In this document: positions 46,581-57,575 of the stretch, in pieces
Numbering within the stretch: position 1 is the first letter of the stretch
How the letters are laid out: every line of letters starts with the position of its first letter
From: Lotus japonicus
Taxonomy: Eukaryota; Streptophyta; Magnoliopsida; Fabales; Fabaceae
NCBI RefSeq assembly: GCF_012489685.1
Contig: NC_080043.1
Coordinates: 56,194,289 to 56,258,288 of the forward strand
Length of the DNA: 64,000 nt
Reading direction: 5' to 3'
The notes under the pieces: generated by a model
The model's database searches: none
What the model was told of the DNA's origin: nothing
The model's input: only the letters and a program-made list of their open reading frames with translations
Program-made: the position numbers and the translations under genes

Positions 46581-46989
46581 GCGTGCAAATTTTGTTTGGA
46601 ATTGGATGGCAAACTAACGACAGGACCCAATTGTCACAAATCGATCTCTGGTGGACTAAAATCGCTCCTTTTAAACAAAGAGGATTCAAATTGCACAAAG
46701 GTCAAACGTCAGGGACCAAAAGTGCAATTGAACATTTTTTAAAAAAAATTGGTTTTGGTCCCTCATTGAAATAGGTGGCGCTCCACGTCAGCGCCGCCAT
46801 ACATTTGGCTAGTCATCGGAGTTCGTTTTTTCCGGTGAGGACCAATCCCAGCTATTTCCTAAAGTTTGAGAGCGTATTTCAAAAGATTTTCCAGCGAGGG
46901 ATGAAAATCAAAACTCCCTCAAAGTTTAGGGACGAAATACTTATTTAACCCTTTTTAATTCTTAACTGTTGTGAACAAAAAAACTCATT

Positions 46990-47115
46990 TGTTAGCCCTC
47001 TATCACTTAGTGTGTTGATGGGGTGAGATGGGTAGCTCACATTGTTGAGCTAAGGGTAATTGTAAGGGTCAGAATTCGAACCCTGAGGATAGATAATTTG
47101 TACTAATTTACTTAC
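46990..47115 (+). repeat. Possible SINE-like remnant
   Basis: Gatgggtagctcacattgttgagct is followed about 30 bp later by gtcagaattcgaaccctgag, similar to Pol III A and B boxes of tRNA-derived SINEs. Ends not determined. Confidence 0.35.
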
Positions 47116-47866
47116 AACGAATTATAAAAAAAACTTAATGTGTTGATTGTGAGATAAAAAATAAGTCTCATCTCATGGCTACTTGTGAGAATATATTAAT
47201 TAAGAAAAAAAAATTTACATTATTTGTAAGTGTCATCTTTTTTAATTAAATAAGTTTTTTTAAAACACTAAAAATTAAAATAAAAAATCAACGTGTGGTT
47301 GGTTTAAGTGGTACATGCTTGATTTCTCTTAAGCAAGGTTTCAGGTTCAAGTCTCGTGGATATTAAGAACCTCCACTAGAAGAGTTAGCCTGTAACATCC
47401 CGATTTCTGGATGTCACTTAGTAACTCAAAATTAAAATAAAGCGGAAAAACATGTTTTTTTTTTCGTTTTTCTTTTTAAAACAAAAGACTTTCCAAAATA
47501 AAGACGCAACCGGAATGCGATAAACATAAATTAATGTACAATATATTTACAGCCCCCGTTGTAATCAAAAGCCACGTCATGAGTAACCTCCAGTGACAGA
47601 AAGTAACGGAAAGTAAGCTCGTAGGCAAATATGTACAGATCCATAGTTAGAGTGATAGGTTTATAAATACAGTCCTCTAAAGTGAGTAAGTCAACCTAAA
47701 ATAGCATCCTCGAGATCTCCTACGTCCGACAAACTCCATGTGATCCTCATGGAAGAGAATCACACAAAAAGCTAATAGTCGGGGACCTACCCTGCCCCAA
47801 AATAAGAAATGACAAATCAGAGCTACGACACGACACCTACTCTATTCACCTAAGGAAGCGAGTCTC

Positions 47867-48442
47867 TCAACACTCCTCCTCCTCCTCCTCCTCGCTAGCG
47901 TAGTTGTCATCAGTGTTAGAATCCACAACGATCACCTCTATGCCCACATCTAGAACCTCTCTCCTCACTATCCGGATCACTGACCTAGAAACCCCGGTCT
48001 CCACATCCACCATGTCGGTGAGGACATCCTCCTCCATCACGTAGACCAATGGTTCCACGCGATAGCCACGGAAGGAAGTAGATGCCCCGAAGCGGGTGGT
48101 AGAAGCGGTGACAGGCTCCTCCTTTGGCTCAACAAGCCTAGAAGAAGACGCGGCGTGTGAATGGTCAACGACGACATGAGAACTCGGTCCAGATGATGCT
48201 CCATCAGCAGCCTCATCCTCAAAAGGATCCTCATCGTCAGACAACGACAGTGGTGGTGCACTAGTGCCAGGTCTGCAGTGCACCGTAGGCGGTAGGTTAA
48301 AGCTCATCGAGTAGCGTCGTAGTACTCCTTTAGTCAAATTCTCATGCTCATCTATCCTGTCCTCCATAACCCTCCTCATATAGATCGCTCGGTGACTGGC
48401 GGGGTCAGTCACCCATGCGGCGGGGTTCGTCCTATCCGGCAT
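47867..48442 (-). CDS. 191-residue open frame inside the solo LTR, function unknown
   Basis: It starts MPDRTNPAAWVTDPASHRAI and runs unbroken to a Glu-rich end (YASEEEEEEEC). The composition is Ser/Asp/Glu-rich and no domain is recognised. An open frame of this length within an LTR, with strongly biased amino-acid content, may be part of a leader protein of the parent element or may be fortuitous. Confidence 0.4.
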   Translation of the reverse strand: MPDRTNPAAWVTDPASHRAIYMRRVMEDRIDEHENLTKGVLRRYSMSFNLPPTVHCRPGTSAPPLSLSDDEDPFEDEAADGASSGPSSHVVVDHSHAASSSRLVEPKEEPVTASTTRFGASTSFRGYRVEPLVYVMEEDVLTDMVDVETGVSRSVIRIVRREVLDVGIEVIVVDSNTDDNYASEEEEEEEC

Positions 48443-48599
48443 CTCATACTTGGTTTAGGCCATCGACAGCTGACAGTTTGCCGACCGCCCAAACACAAAC
48501 ATACATAGAAGGCAAGGCACGAAGGTCAACTCACAGAATAGTATAGATAATACAAACGACATGTAAAGTGTACGGGAATAGATACTTAGGTTAAATAGG

Positions 48600-49194
48600 T
48601 CTTATCATAGCATGTAAGTATCATATCCCAAAAGCGGTATGAATCAATTTAACCCGAAAAAACTACTTTTTGCAGTTAACGTCGGATGAAGAAACTTCCT
48701 ACTGAAGAAAGGTTGCAATCGTCGAAGGAAATAAGAAAGCGTGGATGGAAACTTTGTTAGAAGCTCCAAATAGAAAAAGTCTTCATTCATTGCTTATTTT
48801 AGAGTCTTTAAGAAGATAAAGTTTAGCTTCGTCGGGCTTCCGAGAAGTGAAACCTATCGTGCGTATAGTTCAGAGTTCTGTATCGAAACACTGGTCATGG
48901 GAAGAATAAAGAGAGATTCTTATTTTTCTAAAGATTTTGAATTTCTCTTACACAATGGTTTAAGAGCGGAAATAGCCTTTTACGGACGCTCTCGCCCTAA
49001 GGCAGAAGTGCAAAAGGCTCGTGCTATAACTTAACCCGACTATAGTAATATCCTTAGTCATTTCCTGAACTTTATCCTTCATTAAGTCATCCAATTCTGC
49101 AAACACTTGTTCAGGTTCCTTTCACGATACATCGAAACCTAAGCGTGAATAGGAAACTAATTATTTAACTATAACTAAAAACTAGGGTCTTAAC
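48600..49194. other. Non-coding part of the solo LTR
   Basis: No open frame of note. It forms the upstream (U3-like) half of the LTR on the minus strand. Confidence 0.5.
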
Positions 49195-49569
49195 TAGCCC
49201 CACCATGATGTAGATATTTTCGACTGAACATGATTGCCTCCGAAAAAGGATAACAGTTTTACACAAAAAAAATACTAAACCTATTTATTTATTTAGTAAT
49301 TTAGTGTGAATTATCCCAAATGATACTAGGGATAATAGTTTGATAAGAGCTAATGAACATATGATTTATGGACAACATGAAGATCTAGGGATCAACCATG
49401 GAGAAGGGTAGTTTATCCGGTAAAAAAACAAACATAAGTGGAACTAGACTCTATTCACACTCCTACCCCTACTTCTTCCTAATTAAAAAAAATAAAGGCA
49501 AACTTCAGCAATTCTCACCCCCAAGCGCTTTCTAACAGGATCGAGCAACACAGCAACCGGAAAGTTGAC

Positions 49570-51948
49570 ATGTCTCAAGGAATCGGGACAAGGCTATTCA
49601 TCAGCAGTTAGGTTTCTTCTCTTTCACTCATGTTCTTCAATCTCACCCGCTCCATCACTTTTTGAACATCGTTTCCTTTTTCATATCATCTTTCAGGACT
49701 ATCATTTTTCACTTCAAAGGAGCAGCTGAAGACGCTGTTCTCTCCATTCGGAGCAGTTACAGAAGGTGCGTTGTGTTGTGTTGTGTTCTTTCTCTTCTCC
49801 AACGTTGGTTCCCCCCCCCCCCCAAACTTATTTACTGTGCGTTGTTGTTCAATTCTGTACTTGCAGCTACACTTGTGTTGGACCCGAAAACAAAAAGGCC
49901 CAAAGGGTTTGGTTTTGTATCCTACGAGTCTGAAATTGAAGCGGAAAAGGCTATCAAAGGCATGAATGGCAGGGTAATTTTGTTTGTCTTTATCTCTATT
50001 CATGTCATGGTGTGTGTATTACTTGATTGCTGGTGAATTGAATTGACTTTGCACTGAGGGTGTTTGTTAAAATGCCTAATAGATTGGTGGTTGGAAATAA
50101 GAAAGATGTACTGTTCATATGCATTTAAAGCCTTGGTTTGGTTTCTAGTGGTAGAGTAAAGCCATGTAGAAGATAAATGGATGTAGTAATTGAATCGACA
50201 ACAGGAGAGGGTCGGTCCCAGAAACTTGCAGGAGGCGGGAACGGTGAGAAGAGTGCCGAGTTACCGATGGAATGGCGAACTGGTTGAGGAGAGCATTGGG
50301 GCAAGAGCACCAGAGGTACTTGCAGGGACTCCGATGCTTAAGTCAGTAAGGGAATTGGCAGAGTAACATAATGCAAAATGGGAATGTGAGAACTTCCCTT
50401 GATGTTGGAGTGAAGGTTGGCATTTATAGTGGTGGTGGCTGCCTTGGGCCTTGAGGGGGAAAAGTGGTCTCAACGCTTGTGGAATGTTGGATTTCTGCCC
50501 GGCGATGGAGATCTCATGGTGGAGAGCGTCGCAGCAGGCCTGCCACACTCAGCGCCTGACGCGGGTCAACCGCGGCGCAGCATGGTACTCTTGTCGGGGT
50601 GGTTGCGATAGCCTATAGGTCACTTTCATGACGTCAAAAGTGGACTGGCGCCCTTAAGGTCAGCAGCCCCTTGTCGCTAGGTGGTCGATCGGTTGAAAGA
50701 ATATATTATTGTTATGGACAAGCTAGGAAGCCCGGCCATTAAGTACGAGTCGGCTCCCCAGGATGTATTTCAACTCATGCTAAATTTAGTTTGACAGGTT
50801 TATGCCATTCATAAAGTTATTATGTTCAGGATGGACTGGCTCCTTTGAAGTGAACTCTAATCTTAAGAGGGAAAATTAAAATATATGAACCATGGATAAG
50901 AAAATCAACCATGTATATGGAATATTAACTACTAATTGTTTCATTAATGATTAAGGTTATTTGCTCTACCTTTTGAAGTGAAAATTACTCACTTTACAGA
51001 AGTCATGTGCTGTTTTTTCTGATTGAAAAAAAACATTATTTTTTCAGAACTCTATAGTTGTAATGCATGTTATGAGTTGTGGTGGTGGCATAAAATTGTT
51101 CAATAACGTGTCTTCAAAATCTTTGTGGTGAAACTCAGCTCCAAGGGATGAGAGATGGAATAGGAGAGAAAGAAAATGATAGATATGATACGTGATATAT
51201 TGGGAATTGGGAAAGACACTGATATTGTTAAGAATGGGTAGTTAATAACAAATTGGTGCAGCTCGGATACCACAAAGGTTAGATGCACCGGTTAATCCAA
51301 CATTATGGACTGAATTTTTTGATTAAAATGTACTATGTAAAGATAAACTATGCTTCATTGCTCTATGCTGCTCTCATCTCATCCTCTTGTTGGAAATATT
51401 TTATTCATATCAAAATTCTCTCCCTGACTCTTGTGGAGAGTAATCATACTGGTAAATGGTCATCAAATACAGGGCAAGGGCAAGGGCAAAGCCAATCCCA
51501 AGGCCAAGGCTTACTGTAATTTGATCATTTTAGAAAATAAGAACAATATATTTGCACATCCAGATTGCACCGAATTTGTTATGCAGCCTGTATAATTGAT
51601 AAATTTAGTTCAGAAGTTGGGATCTGGAAATTCATAGGCATGCATACATCTCAGTGTGCAAACTGAATCAATGGTTTTGCTACATAGTTATTATAACTCT
51701 TTGATATCTTCTTTGAGTGCAAAGCTTTATTAATAGTTTTTATCCCACTGATAAAAGGAATCTTAGGCTTATCAAGGGCTCTGACAAATTAAAATAGGTA
51801 AATTCACATAGCATCTGTATTTTCTATTTTGTTCTATGTAAGTTATTTGTAATTTATTTTCTATTATCTTCAATACAGTCTTATTTCCTTCATGGTGCAG
51901 ATAATTCAAGGAAGGCTGATTTTCGTTGAACCTGCAAAGATGACATGA
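49570..51948 (+). CDS. Small single-RRM RNA-binding protein (86 aa)
   Basis: Four exons join in frame: 49570-49606, 49697-49765, 49867-49973 and 51901-51948. The protein starts MSQGIGTRLFIS (RNP2-like RLFISRLSF), continues TSKEQLKTLFSPFGAVTE, has RNP1 KGFGFVSYESE, and ends GRLIFVEPAKMT. It is essentially one RNA-recognition motif with no tail. Similar short RRM proteins in plants are often organellar or related to glycine-rich RNA-binding proteins; no transit peptide is evident here. Intron 2 has a 13-C run (49811-49823). Intron 3 is long (1,927 bp) and contains a GC-richer block. All splice sites are GT-AG, so it looks functional. Confidence 0.9.
50190..50770. other. GC-richer block within intron 3 of the RRM gene
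   Basis: The composition differs sharply from the surrounding AT-rich intron (for example ctgacgcgggtcaaccgcgg). It is probably an old transposon insertion. No termini or protein domain were recognised. Confidence 0.45.
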
Positions 51949-54228
51949 ACCGGTGAAAGATTATGCCTCTCCATAAACGTGATTGTATTTAATTCCTGCA
52001 CTGATCTTGTGTATGACTGATATTTTTCACTTTTCAGATGAAGAGTCACACTTGATCATTTGTTCATGCTTAGCTCCTCAGTTTTATTCTTCAATGCTCC
52101 AATTTGGGATAGTGAGTTGTAACTTGTAAGAAGGCATCCATTTTGGGAAATTAGAAAGAGAATCAAAAAAATTCATTTTACAGCAGCTCCGCAAAGTGTT
52201 CGATTTTTTTTTCTAGTGCGACTATGTTCATTAGATACATAACAACAACAACAAAAGTCTTATTCCACTAAGTCACAGTACGCCATTAAACTCGGTCTAG
52301 AACCAAATTATGAGGGATATTATTGATAGTGAGTTCATTTTTAACAATATCTTTCCAATCTAGTCAATCATCATAGTGTTTCATAGGTCTTCTTTGAACA
52401 TGTTCATATCACCTTGGTTGATTTTCCGTCATCTTCAAATGTCTTCTCTAACTAGCTTATTATGTATCTTATCCTTTCAAATGTGCTCTTCCAGAAATGG
52501 AATAAAATAATTATCATGTAATCTGTTTTTTATAAAATGATAAAATAGTAATGCTTGAGAAAAAGTACAAGCATATTTGTTTCAAACTATACAATAGTAC
52601 CTCTATTTCAAGTTATCAAACTCCATTCAATAAGTTCTTTTTGGTATTGTGTGCGACCGCTCCCTGGCACATGTGTGCCAATGTGCTAAAGGCAAGCATG
52701 CATTTTTCAATTGCAATTACGGTTGAAGTCACCATGCCAATGCCGTATTTTAAAACGCATTATGTTGTGGCCACAATTATGGTTGCATAAGCGCAATTAG
52801 TGCCAAGCTTCTCTTTTCTTTCTTGAGTGCAAATAAATATCATAATAATCATCACACTTCCTAAGTGCAGAAGCTTAAAAGCTTTCAGTAATGCCCTTAC
52901 CCAGCATCAATCCTTAGTGACCTAGGATGAGGACAACTTGATGAAAAAGTTCTTGTATACTATTTGAAAATTATAGTAGATCATCAGTAACACTTCCTAA
53001 TGCAAGCTTCCAATAATTCCCTTACCCAGCATCAATCCTTAGTGGCTAGTTTGAAAGACAAATATATTATCCAAGTAGTTTTCTCCAGGCGAGGGAACAT
53101 GGTTTAGCATGTTATACTTAGAAAAGCATGTGAAAGGATAAATGAATTTTAATAAAAGGAAGGTGATGGAGAATTGGTGTGGGAAATAACATCAACATAT
53201 GGGGAGATAACGTACTTCGGTGTATCACACCAAAATAGAATAATGACAAGTCCATTTAATAGAGCTTAACATGACAAATTTGGAGGAAAAAAAAACAGGG
53301 CAAATAATAATAAAGGCATTTACAGGTCCGGGAGAAAGTTATTTTAGAGGGTAACGAAAGACATATTTCTTGTTGATTAAGTTACTTTATTAACTTTTTA
53401 AAGTAAGTCACTATTATTGATTGTGATAACATATTTTGCCCTATAAAATAACCATACCCAAAATCCATTTCTTTTTAAGAGAAATTCAACGATGGTTAGT
53501 AGACAGTAGACACTCACGTAGCCCATGTGAGAAGAGAATACCAATTGTTTTAAGTGTTCAAAACTTAGAATTTGATACAAATTCACTCCTAACTCCTAAG
53601 TCCTAACTCACCCACTTTCTATAGTTCAATAAAATTCACATGGGTTTCAAAACAAAACAAACATTCACTTGTTTGTCAAAAACTAAAAAGAAATTTCCAG
53701 GCATAAATCATTCGCAGCAAATATAACCAACTCATATAATTCATTCATTCCCATTAACGAAATTGAAAATATACGTTCCTTCCACACTCCTTTGCACAAG
53801 ATCAAGAAATTAATTGTCATTACTCATATTTATATACTGTAATTCTCGCGCTAAAGACACAATCCACCAACAAAATATCAAAATTTATCAATTAAAAGAA
53901 TATCATCTTATACAACAAATTAGCGAGGAAACTGAATACTGAACATCGATTGTCACTTGATCTCGAATTTTCTTCTCCAGGTTTTTAGAGAACAGAGCTT
54001 TTATCGTTTACTGGGTTGAATTTAGCAACAACATGTGTATCGAGACAGAAAAGCTTGATAATCCCAGAAATTGCTTATTATAAATACTAAGAACAACAGT
54101 GAAATCAGAATTACATTCTTTCAAACACATTGAATACTTTTTATCACAGAAGAACCACCTAATTGCAAATTTACAAACCAAACACAACATGAACAATCTA
54201 GAATCAGAAATCAGCCTAACTTGATAAT
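51949..54228. other. Intergenic region between the RRM and H2A genes
   Basis: No gene supported. At 52236-52290 an acaacaacaacaaaagtcttattccactaagt-like stretch resembles a widespread plant repeat (possibly the 3' end of an RTE-type LINE). Two near-copies of cccttacccagcatcaatcctta occur at about 52894 and 53019, a local duplication about 125 bp apart. The rest is AT-rich. Confidence 0.5.
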
Positions 54229-54770
54229 CTAAGCTTTCTTGGGAGACTTTCCAGCCTTCTTAGGAGGAGACTTTGACTCCTTAGGAGCTTTCTCAGCAGT
54301 CTTCTTAGGCAGAAGCACAGGGTTGATGTTGGGAAGAACACCACCATGAGCAATGGTGACTCCAGCAAGCAATTTCCCAAGCTCCTCATCGTTCCTCACA
54401 GCAAGCAGAACATGCCTCGGGATAATCCTGTTCTTCTTGTTGTCACGAGCAGCATTTCCAGCCAACTCAAGCACCTAATCAAAAAAATTAGGGTTCCATT
54501 TCAGAATCTCAGAGAAAGAATTGAAATGCAAAATTGAAATCGAAATTGACAGTTAGTTACCTCAGCAGCGAGATACTCCAGAACAGCAGCAAGGTACACC
54601 GGAGCACCGGTTCCGACACGCTGAGCATACCTTCCTTTCTTCAAGTACCGTCCGATTCTTCCGACGGGGAATTGGAGACCAGCCTTCACCGATCTCGAAA
54701 CTGGCTTCTTCTTTGGGCCACCAGCTTTTCTTCCTCCGGCACCTTTCTTCGATTTTCCTCCGGTGTCCAT
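54229..54770 (-). CDS. Histone H2A, H2A.W type with SPKK tail (151 aa)
   Basis: Two exons, 54770-54561 (70 codons) and 54474-54229 (81 codons plus stop). The start [20 protein letters not shown] fits plant H2A. The histone fold is complete ([20 protein letters not shown], then [19 protein letters not shown]). The C-terminal tail has KSPPKK and ends KSPKKA, the minor-groove-binding SPKK motif that defines H2A.W in flowering plants. H2A.W packs heterochromatin and helps silence transposons. The single intron position after the AAE codon is typical of plant H2A genes. An in-frame upstream extension exists to 55034 but lies in the 5' leader and promoter (it covers the TATA box), so 54770 is preferred. 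Confidence 0.97.
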
Positions 54771-54890
54771 GGCGATTGGCGAGGTTCGAACCCTAGATTC
54801 CTGGTTGCGCGTGACTTTGACGCGATGTGAGAAATTGCAGGTGTGAGACTCAGATGATTGCGAACGTGGAGGTGAGAGATGAGTTGAAAT

Positions 54891-54898
54891 GCTTTTAT
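54891..54898 (-). promoter_or_regulatory. TATA box of the H2A gene
   Basis: Minus-strand tataaaag lies about 120 bp upstream of the H2A start codon. An agccaat motif in plus-strand orientation (CCAAT core 55018-55022) lies about 120 bp further up, consistent with a histone promoter. Confidence 0.7.
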
Positions 54899-55239
54899 AA
54901 TGCTTCGGACACCACCGTCTCGGTTTCCGTGAGGATTGAGAAATTTGGACCGTTGGATTGGATGTAATCCACGGGTGAGGATCGCTTACTTGGCGATCCG
55001 TGTGCTGCAAAATTAGCCAATGGGTGAATGCCATCGTTTGACTCGAGGCACTTGTTTTGGATTTGCGCTCTTTCTATTTTGAAATGTTCAAGGCTTCAAG
55101 CCGTGGATTGTCACATACTTCTACCCCCGCTAAATAATTTACAGGAATTGTTATTGTCAACCCCCACACATCTTGAGCTAAAAAATATTTCTTAATGAAA
55201 ATCGACGGAACCGCTCTCTCGGAGATAAAAATAGTAACA

Positions 55240-57170
55240 TTAAGGGGCGGCCGTCGGAGGAAGGTGCCGGCCAACAGAAACAACAGCGACCATCCTTTAG
55301 GGATACCCTTATGGGAGGGTCGGAGAAGGCTCCTCAGGTGGAACTGGAAGACCTATGGGCTACTGGAAAAATGAAGGTGTACTATGTCAATGGAAATACG
55401 CAATTGCCTATGCTTTACATTGACGATTCAGTGAAGGAGAGGATGTGCTCGGGCTAGACGGATGCGCTGGTGGTTAGTCTGCTGGGCAAGAAACTTGGTT
55501 TCCGTTTAATGAAAACTAAACTGAGTGTTGTGTGGAATCTATCAGCAGATTTTGAGCTCCTGGATGTGGATAACGGATTCTTCTTATTGAAGTTTGATCG
55601 GACAGAAGACAAGAAGAAGGTAATGGAAGGGGGCCTTTGGATGATCTTCGATCATTATTTGGCAGTGACTACATGGAACAAGAACTTCATTGGTCCCACA
55701 GCAAAGGTCACAACAACGCTTGTTTGGATCATAATTCCGGGGTTGAATGCGACTTATTATGATGCAAGTTTTCTCATGTCGGCTGCAAGGCTTGTTGGCA
55801 CGCCAGTAAGGGTCGATATGAATACGTTAACTGCAGAATGAGGCAAGTTTTCCCGTATTTGTGTGGAGCTCGATATCACTAAACCCGTGCTGGGGAAATT
55901 CTTGTTTGAGGGGAATTGGTACAAGGTGGTTTATGAAGGCTTGCATATAATATGTGGTCGTTGTGGCTGCTATGGCCACCAGACGCGGGAGTGCACACTC
56001 CCCCCTCCGTCCCCAACACCAAGCTCTCAAGTGGTGCAAACCCTAATAACGGAGCCGCAATCAGCAACTCAAACCCTAGGAGCTGTGCAACAGACTCAAC
56101 CAGAAACGACAGCGAAATTTCAGGAGGGCAGTACACAATCTGTGGTGTCAGGGGAGAAAAATAGGGAAGCAATCAATAAGACAATTATTATCCAGGATCC
56201 CACGATTTTGGAAGCTGTTGGTGATTGGCTAACAGACAAGTATAAGCATAGGAAAAAACAAAATAAACCCTTGAATAAAAATATTGAGGGGCCCCACAGG
56301 AATTTCCAGCCACCCACGGGAAAATATATTGTGGGAATAGTAGCAGCAAGCAAAAAACGTCGAAAGAATGAGGAGGAACATGCCTTAGTTTCTACTCCTG
56401 AAAAACAAGCTGAGAATGTAGCTCCTACTAACAGGGCTACCTCTTCGAGCCGTCAACACCACAAAGAGAGGAGTAAGCCATCGACGTCTTCCTTGCCCGT
56501 GGAAGGGGCCAGCAGCTCTCATGGTATACCGTCCAAGGTTGTGGCAGCCATTGGAACAGGAGGTTTCATGCAGGAGTTCTTAAATGATGGGGGGTCTTCC
56601 AAGGGAAACCTCCAGATAAATTATGCAACCTCTGTATCTAAGACTGGGGATGGCTACTCCCCTATCATCAATCGTTTTAATGATTGGATTTGATGATGTC
56701 AAAATTGTTGCTTGGAACATTAGGGGTGCCATGAATGAGCATGGTAAGCGTTTTCTAAAGGACATGATCAGGTCTCGAAAACCTGATATCATTATCCTGG
56801 TTGAACCGTGTTGTCAGTTTCAGCGTGTTCGTGCTTTTTGGATGTCGTTGGGTTTTTCATTGCAGTTTGTCTCAGATGCATCTGGTTTTAGTGGTGGAAT
56901 TTGGGTGTTGTCAAATAATGCATCAGGCCTCTCCTTCCGCCTCTGCGACATGCACCAACAGATAATTACTTTTGAGATTTGGCGAGCTAATTTGTCATGG
57001 GTTTATAGTGCAATTTACGCCTCACCCATCCCAACAGCTCGTGAGTCTCTTTGGCAGCACGTTTCGGCCTTGCGCAGCACTACCCTTCTCCCTTGCTGGT
57101 TGGAGATTGGAATGAAATTCTCCATCCTTACGAAATGGCTGTCAATAACTGTGTGATGAAAGATCACCAA
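55240..57170 (+). pseudogene. Second decayed LINE (L1-type): ORF1 with DUF4283 and zinc knuckle, endonuclease start
   Basis: The start codon is at 55311 (MGGSEKAPQVELEDLW). A DUF4283 domain spans about 55460-55760 (LLGKKLGFRLMKTKL, GGLWMIFDHYLAVTTW). Then come CVELDITKPVLGKF and an intact CX2CX4HX4C knuckle (CGRCGCYGHQTREC, about 55948-55996). A low-complexity linker follows. The endonuclease domain opens IVAWNIRGAMNEHG (56700 on) and frame-shifts near 57095 before the GDWNEIL motif. Stops lie at 55455-55457 (where Trp is expected) and 55839-55841 (where Arg is expected). Similarity fades by about 57170, so reverse transcriptase is missing. It differs in sequence from the LINE at 366-2727. 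Confidence 0.88.
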
Positions 57171-57575
57171 TCATACATTGGATTGTGAGATCATATGTTG
57201 TTGCATACTAGGTATGGACCTTGTTGGTCGTTATTGGATCTTTAACTTTAATTTCCAGTCAAAGTGTCAGAGTGCAGGGCTTAGGCATGGGACAGACCTA
57301 GATTACAATTTGAGTGAGGCGCCTATATTTGGTTCGCTTGAAATGGAGTGTTATATTTTTCACGGTGACATTGGCTTCTCTAGAGGTGCTAAGCTGCTTC
57401 AAAAGTTGGTGTAAAATTCACTAAAGACCTCACTTCTCTCAAACTCATAGTTATCTCAAATTTCACGCATCTTTTAAATTTCTTCATGATACCACTTGTA
57501 AGATCTTTTTTAGTATACGTACATTAGTTTATTGTTTATGCTATATTAATTTATTGACAAATTTGTTTTATTTTA
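57171..57575. other. Unidentified sequence after the LINE fragment
   Basis: It may be the strongly decayed continuation of the LINE endonuclease or unrelated DNA. No clear domain. Confidence 0.4.

Larger units (their letters stand above)
16755..46733. mobile_element. MULE-B: non-autonomous MULE inserted in MULE-A's right inverted repeat
   Basis: The left end ggcttaattgcacttttggt matches the reverse complement of the right end (gttcaattgcacttttggtc). Similarity continues for about 150 bp, including gtttaaaacgagcgatttt versus gtttaaaaggagcgatttt. The flanks are atttttttaa (16745-16754) and attttttaa (46734-46742), the same 9-10-bp duplication differing by one T. Without inserts it is about 1.9 kb (16755-16964 plus 45043-46733). 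It has no recognised gene. Confidence 0.8.
15448..46951. mobile_element. MULE-A: outermost non-autonomous Mutator-like element of the nest
   Basis: The left terminus gggttaaataagtttttcgt and the right terminus (reverse complement gggttaaataagtatttcgt) match and stay similar for about 200 bp or more. The flanks are tttttaata (15439-15447) and tttttaatt (46952-46960), a 9-bp duplication with one mismatch, as expected for Mutator-like elements. Without later insertions the element is about 1.5 kb (15448-16754 plus about 46743-46951) and has no gene. Its right inverted repeat is broken by MULE-B: aattaggtccccca at 16733-16746 belongs to the same repeat arm that resumes at 46743. Confidence 0.8.
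47391..49194 (-). mobile_element. Solo LTR of a Ty3-gypsy-like element (about 1.8 kb)
   Basis: On the minus strand the element ends cgggatgttaca (47402-47391), a common plant gypsy LTR end, and begins gttaagaccctag at 49194. The first T of the expected TG start seems to be missing. It is flanked by tagcc on both sides (47386-47390 and 49195-49199). No internal gag-pol sequence or second LTR is seen. It contains the 191-codon open frame at 47867-48442. Confidence 0.65.
47285..49330 (+). mobile_element. tRNA-derived SINE split by a solo LTR
   Basis: The head has tggttggtttaagtggtaca (A-box-like) and caggttcaagtctcgtgg (B-box-like). The sequence reads ...agagttagcc, is broken at 47391, and resumes at 49195 with tagccccaccatgatgtag. 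Removing the LTR and one tagcc restores a continuous SINE-like body. The exact 3' end is uncertain. Confidence 0.6.

Noticed and set aside
51465..51515. Gly-Gln repeat exon in RRM intron 3
   Set aside because: The gggcaa repeat is short, has no clear flanking splice sites, and the four-exon RRM gene is complete without it.
54771..55034. N-terminal extension of the H2A frame
   Set aside because: The in-frame upstream codons cover the TATA box and leader. Conserved H2A starts at [10 protein letters not shown] (54770).
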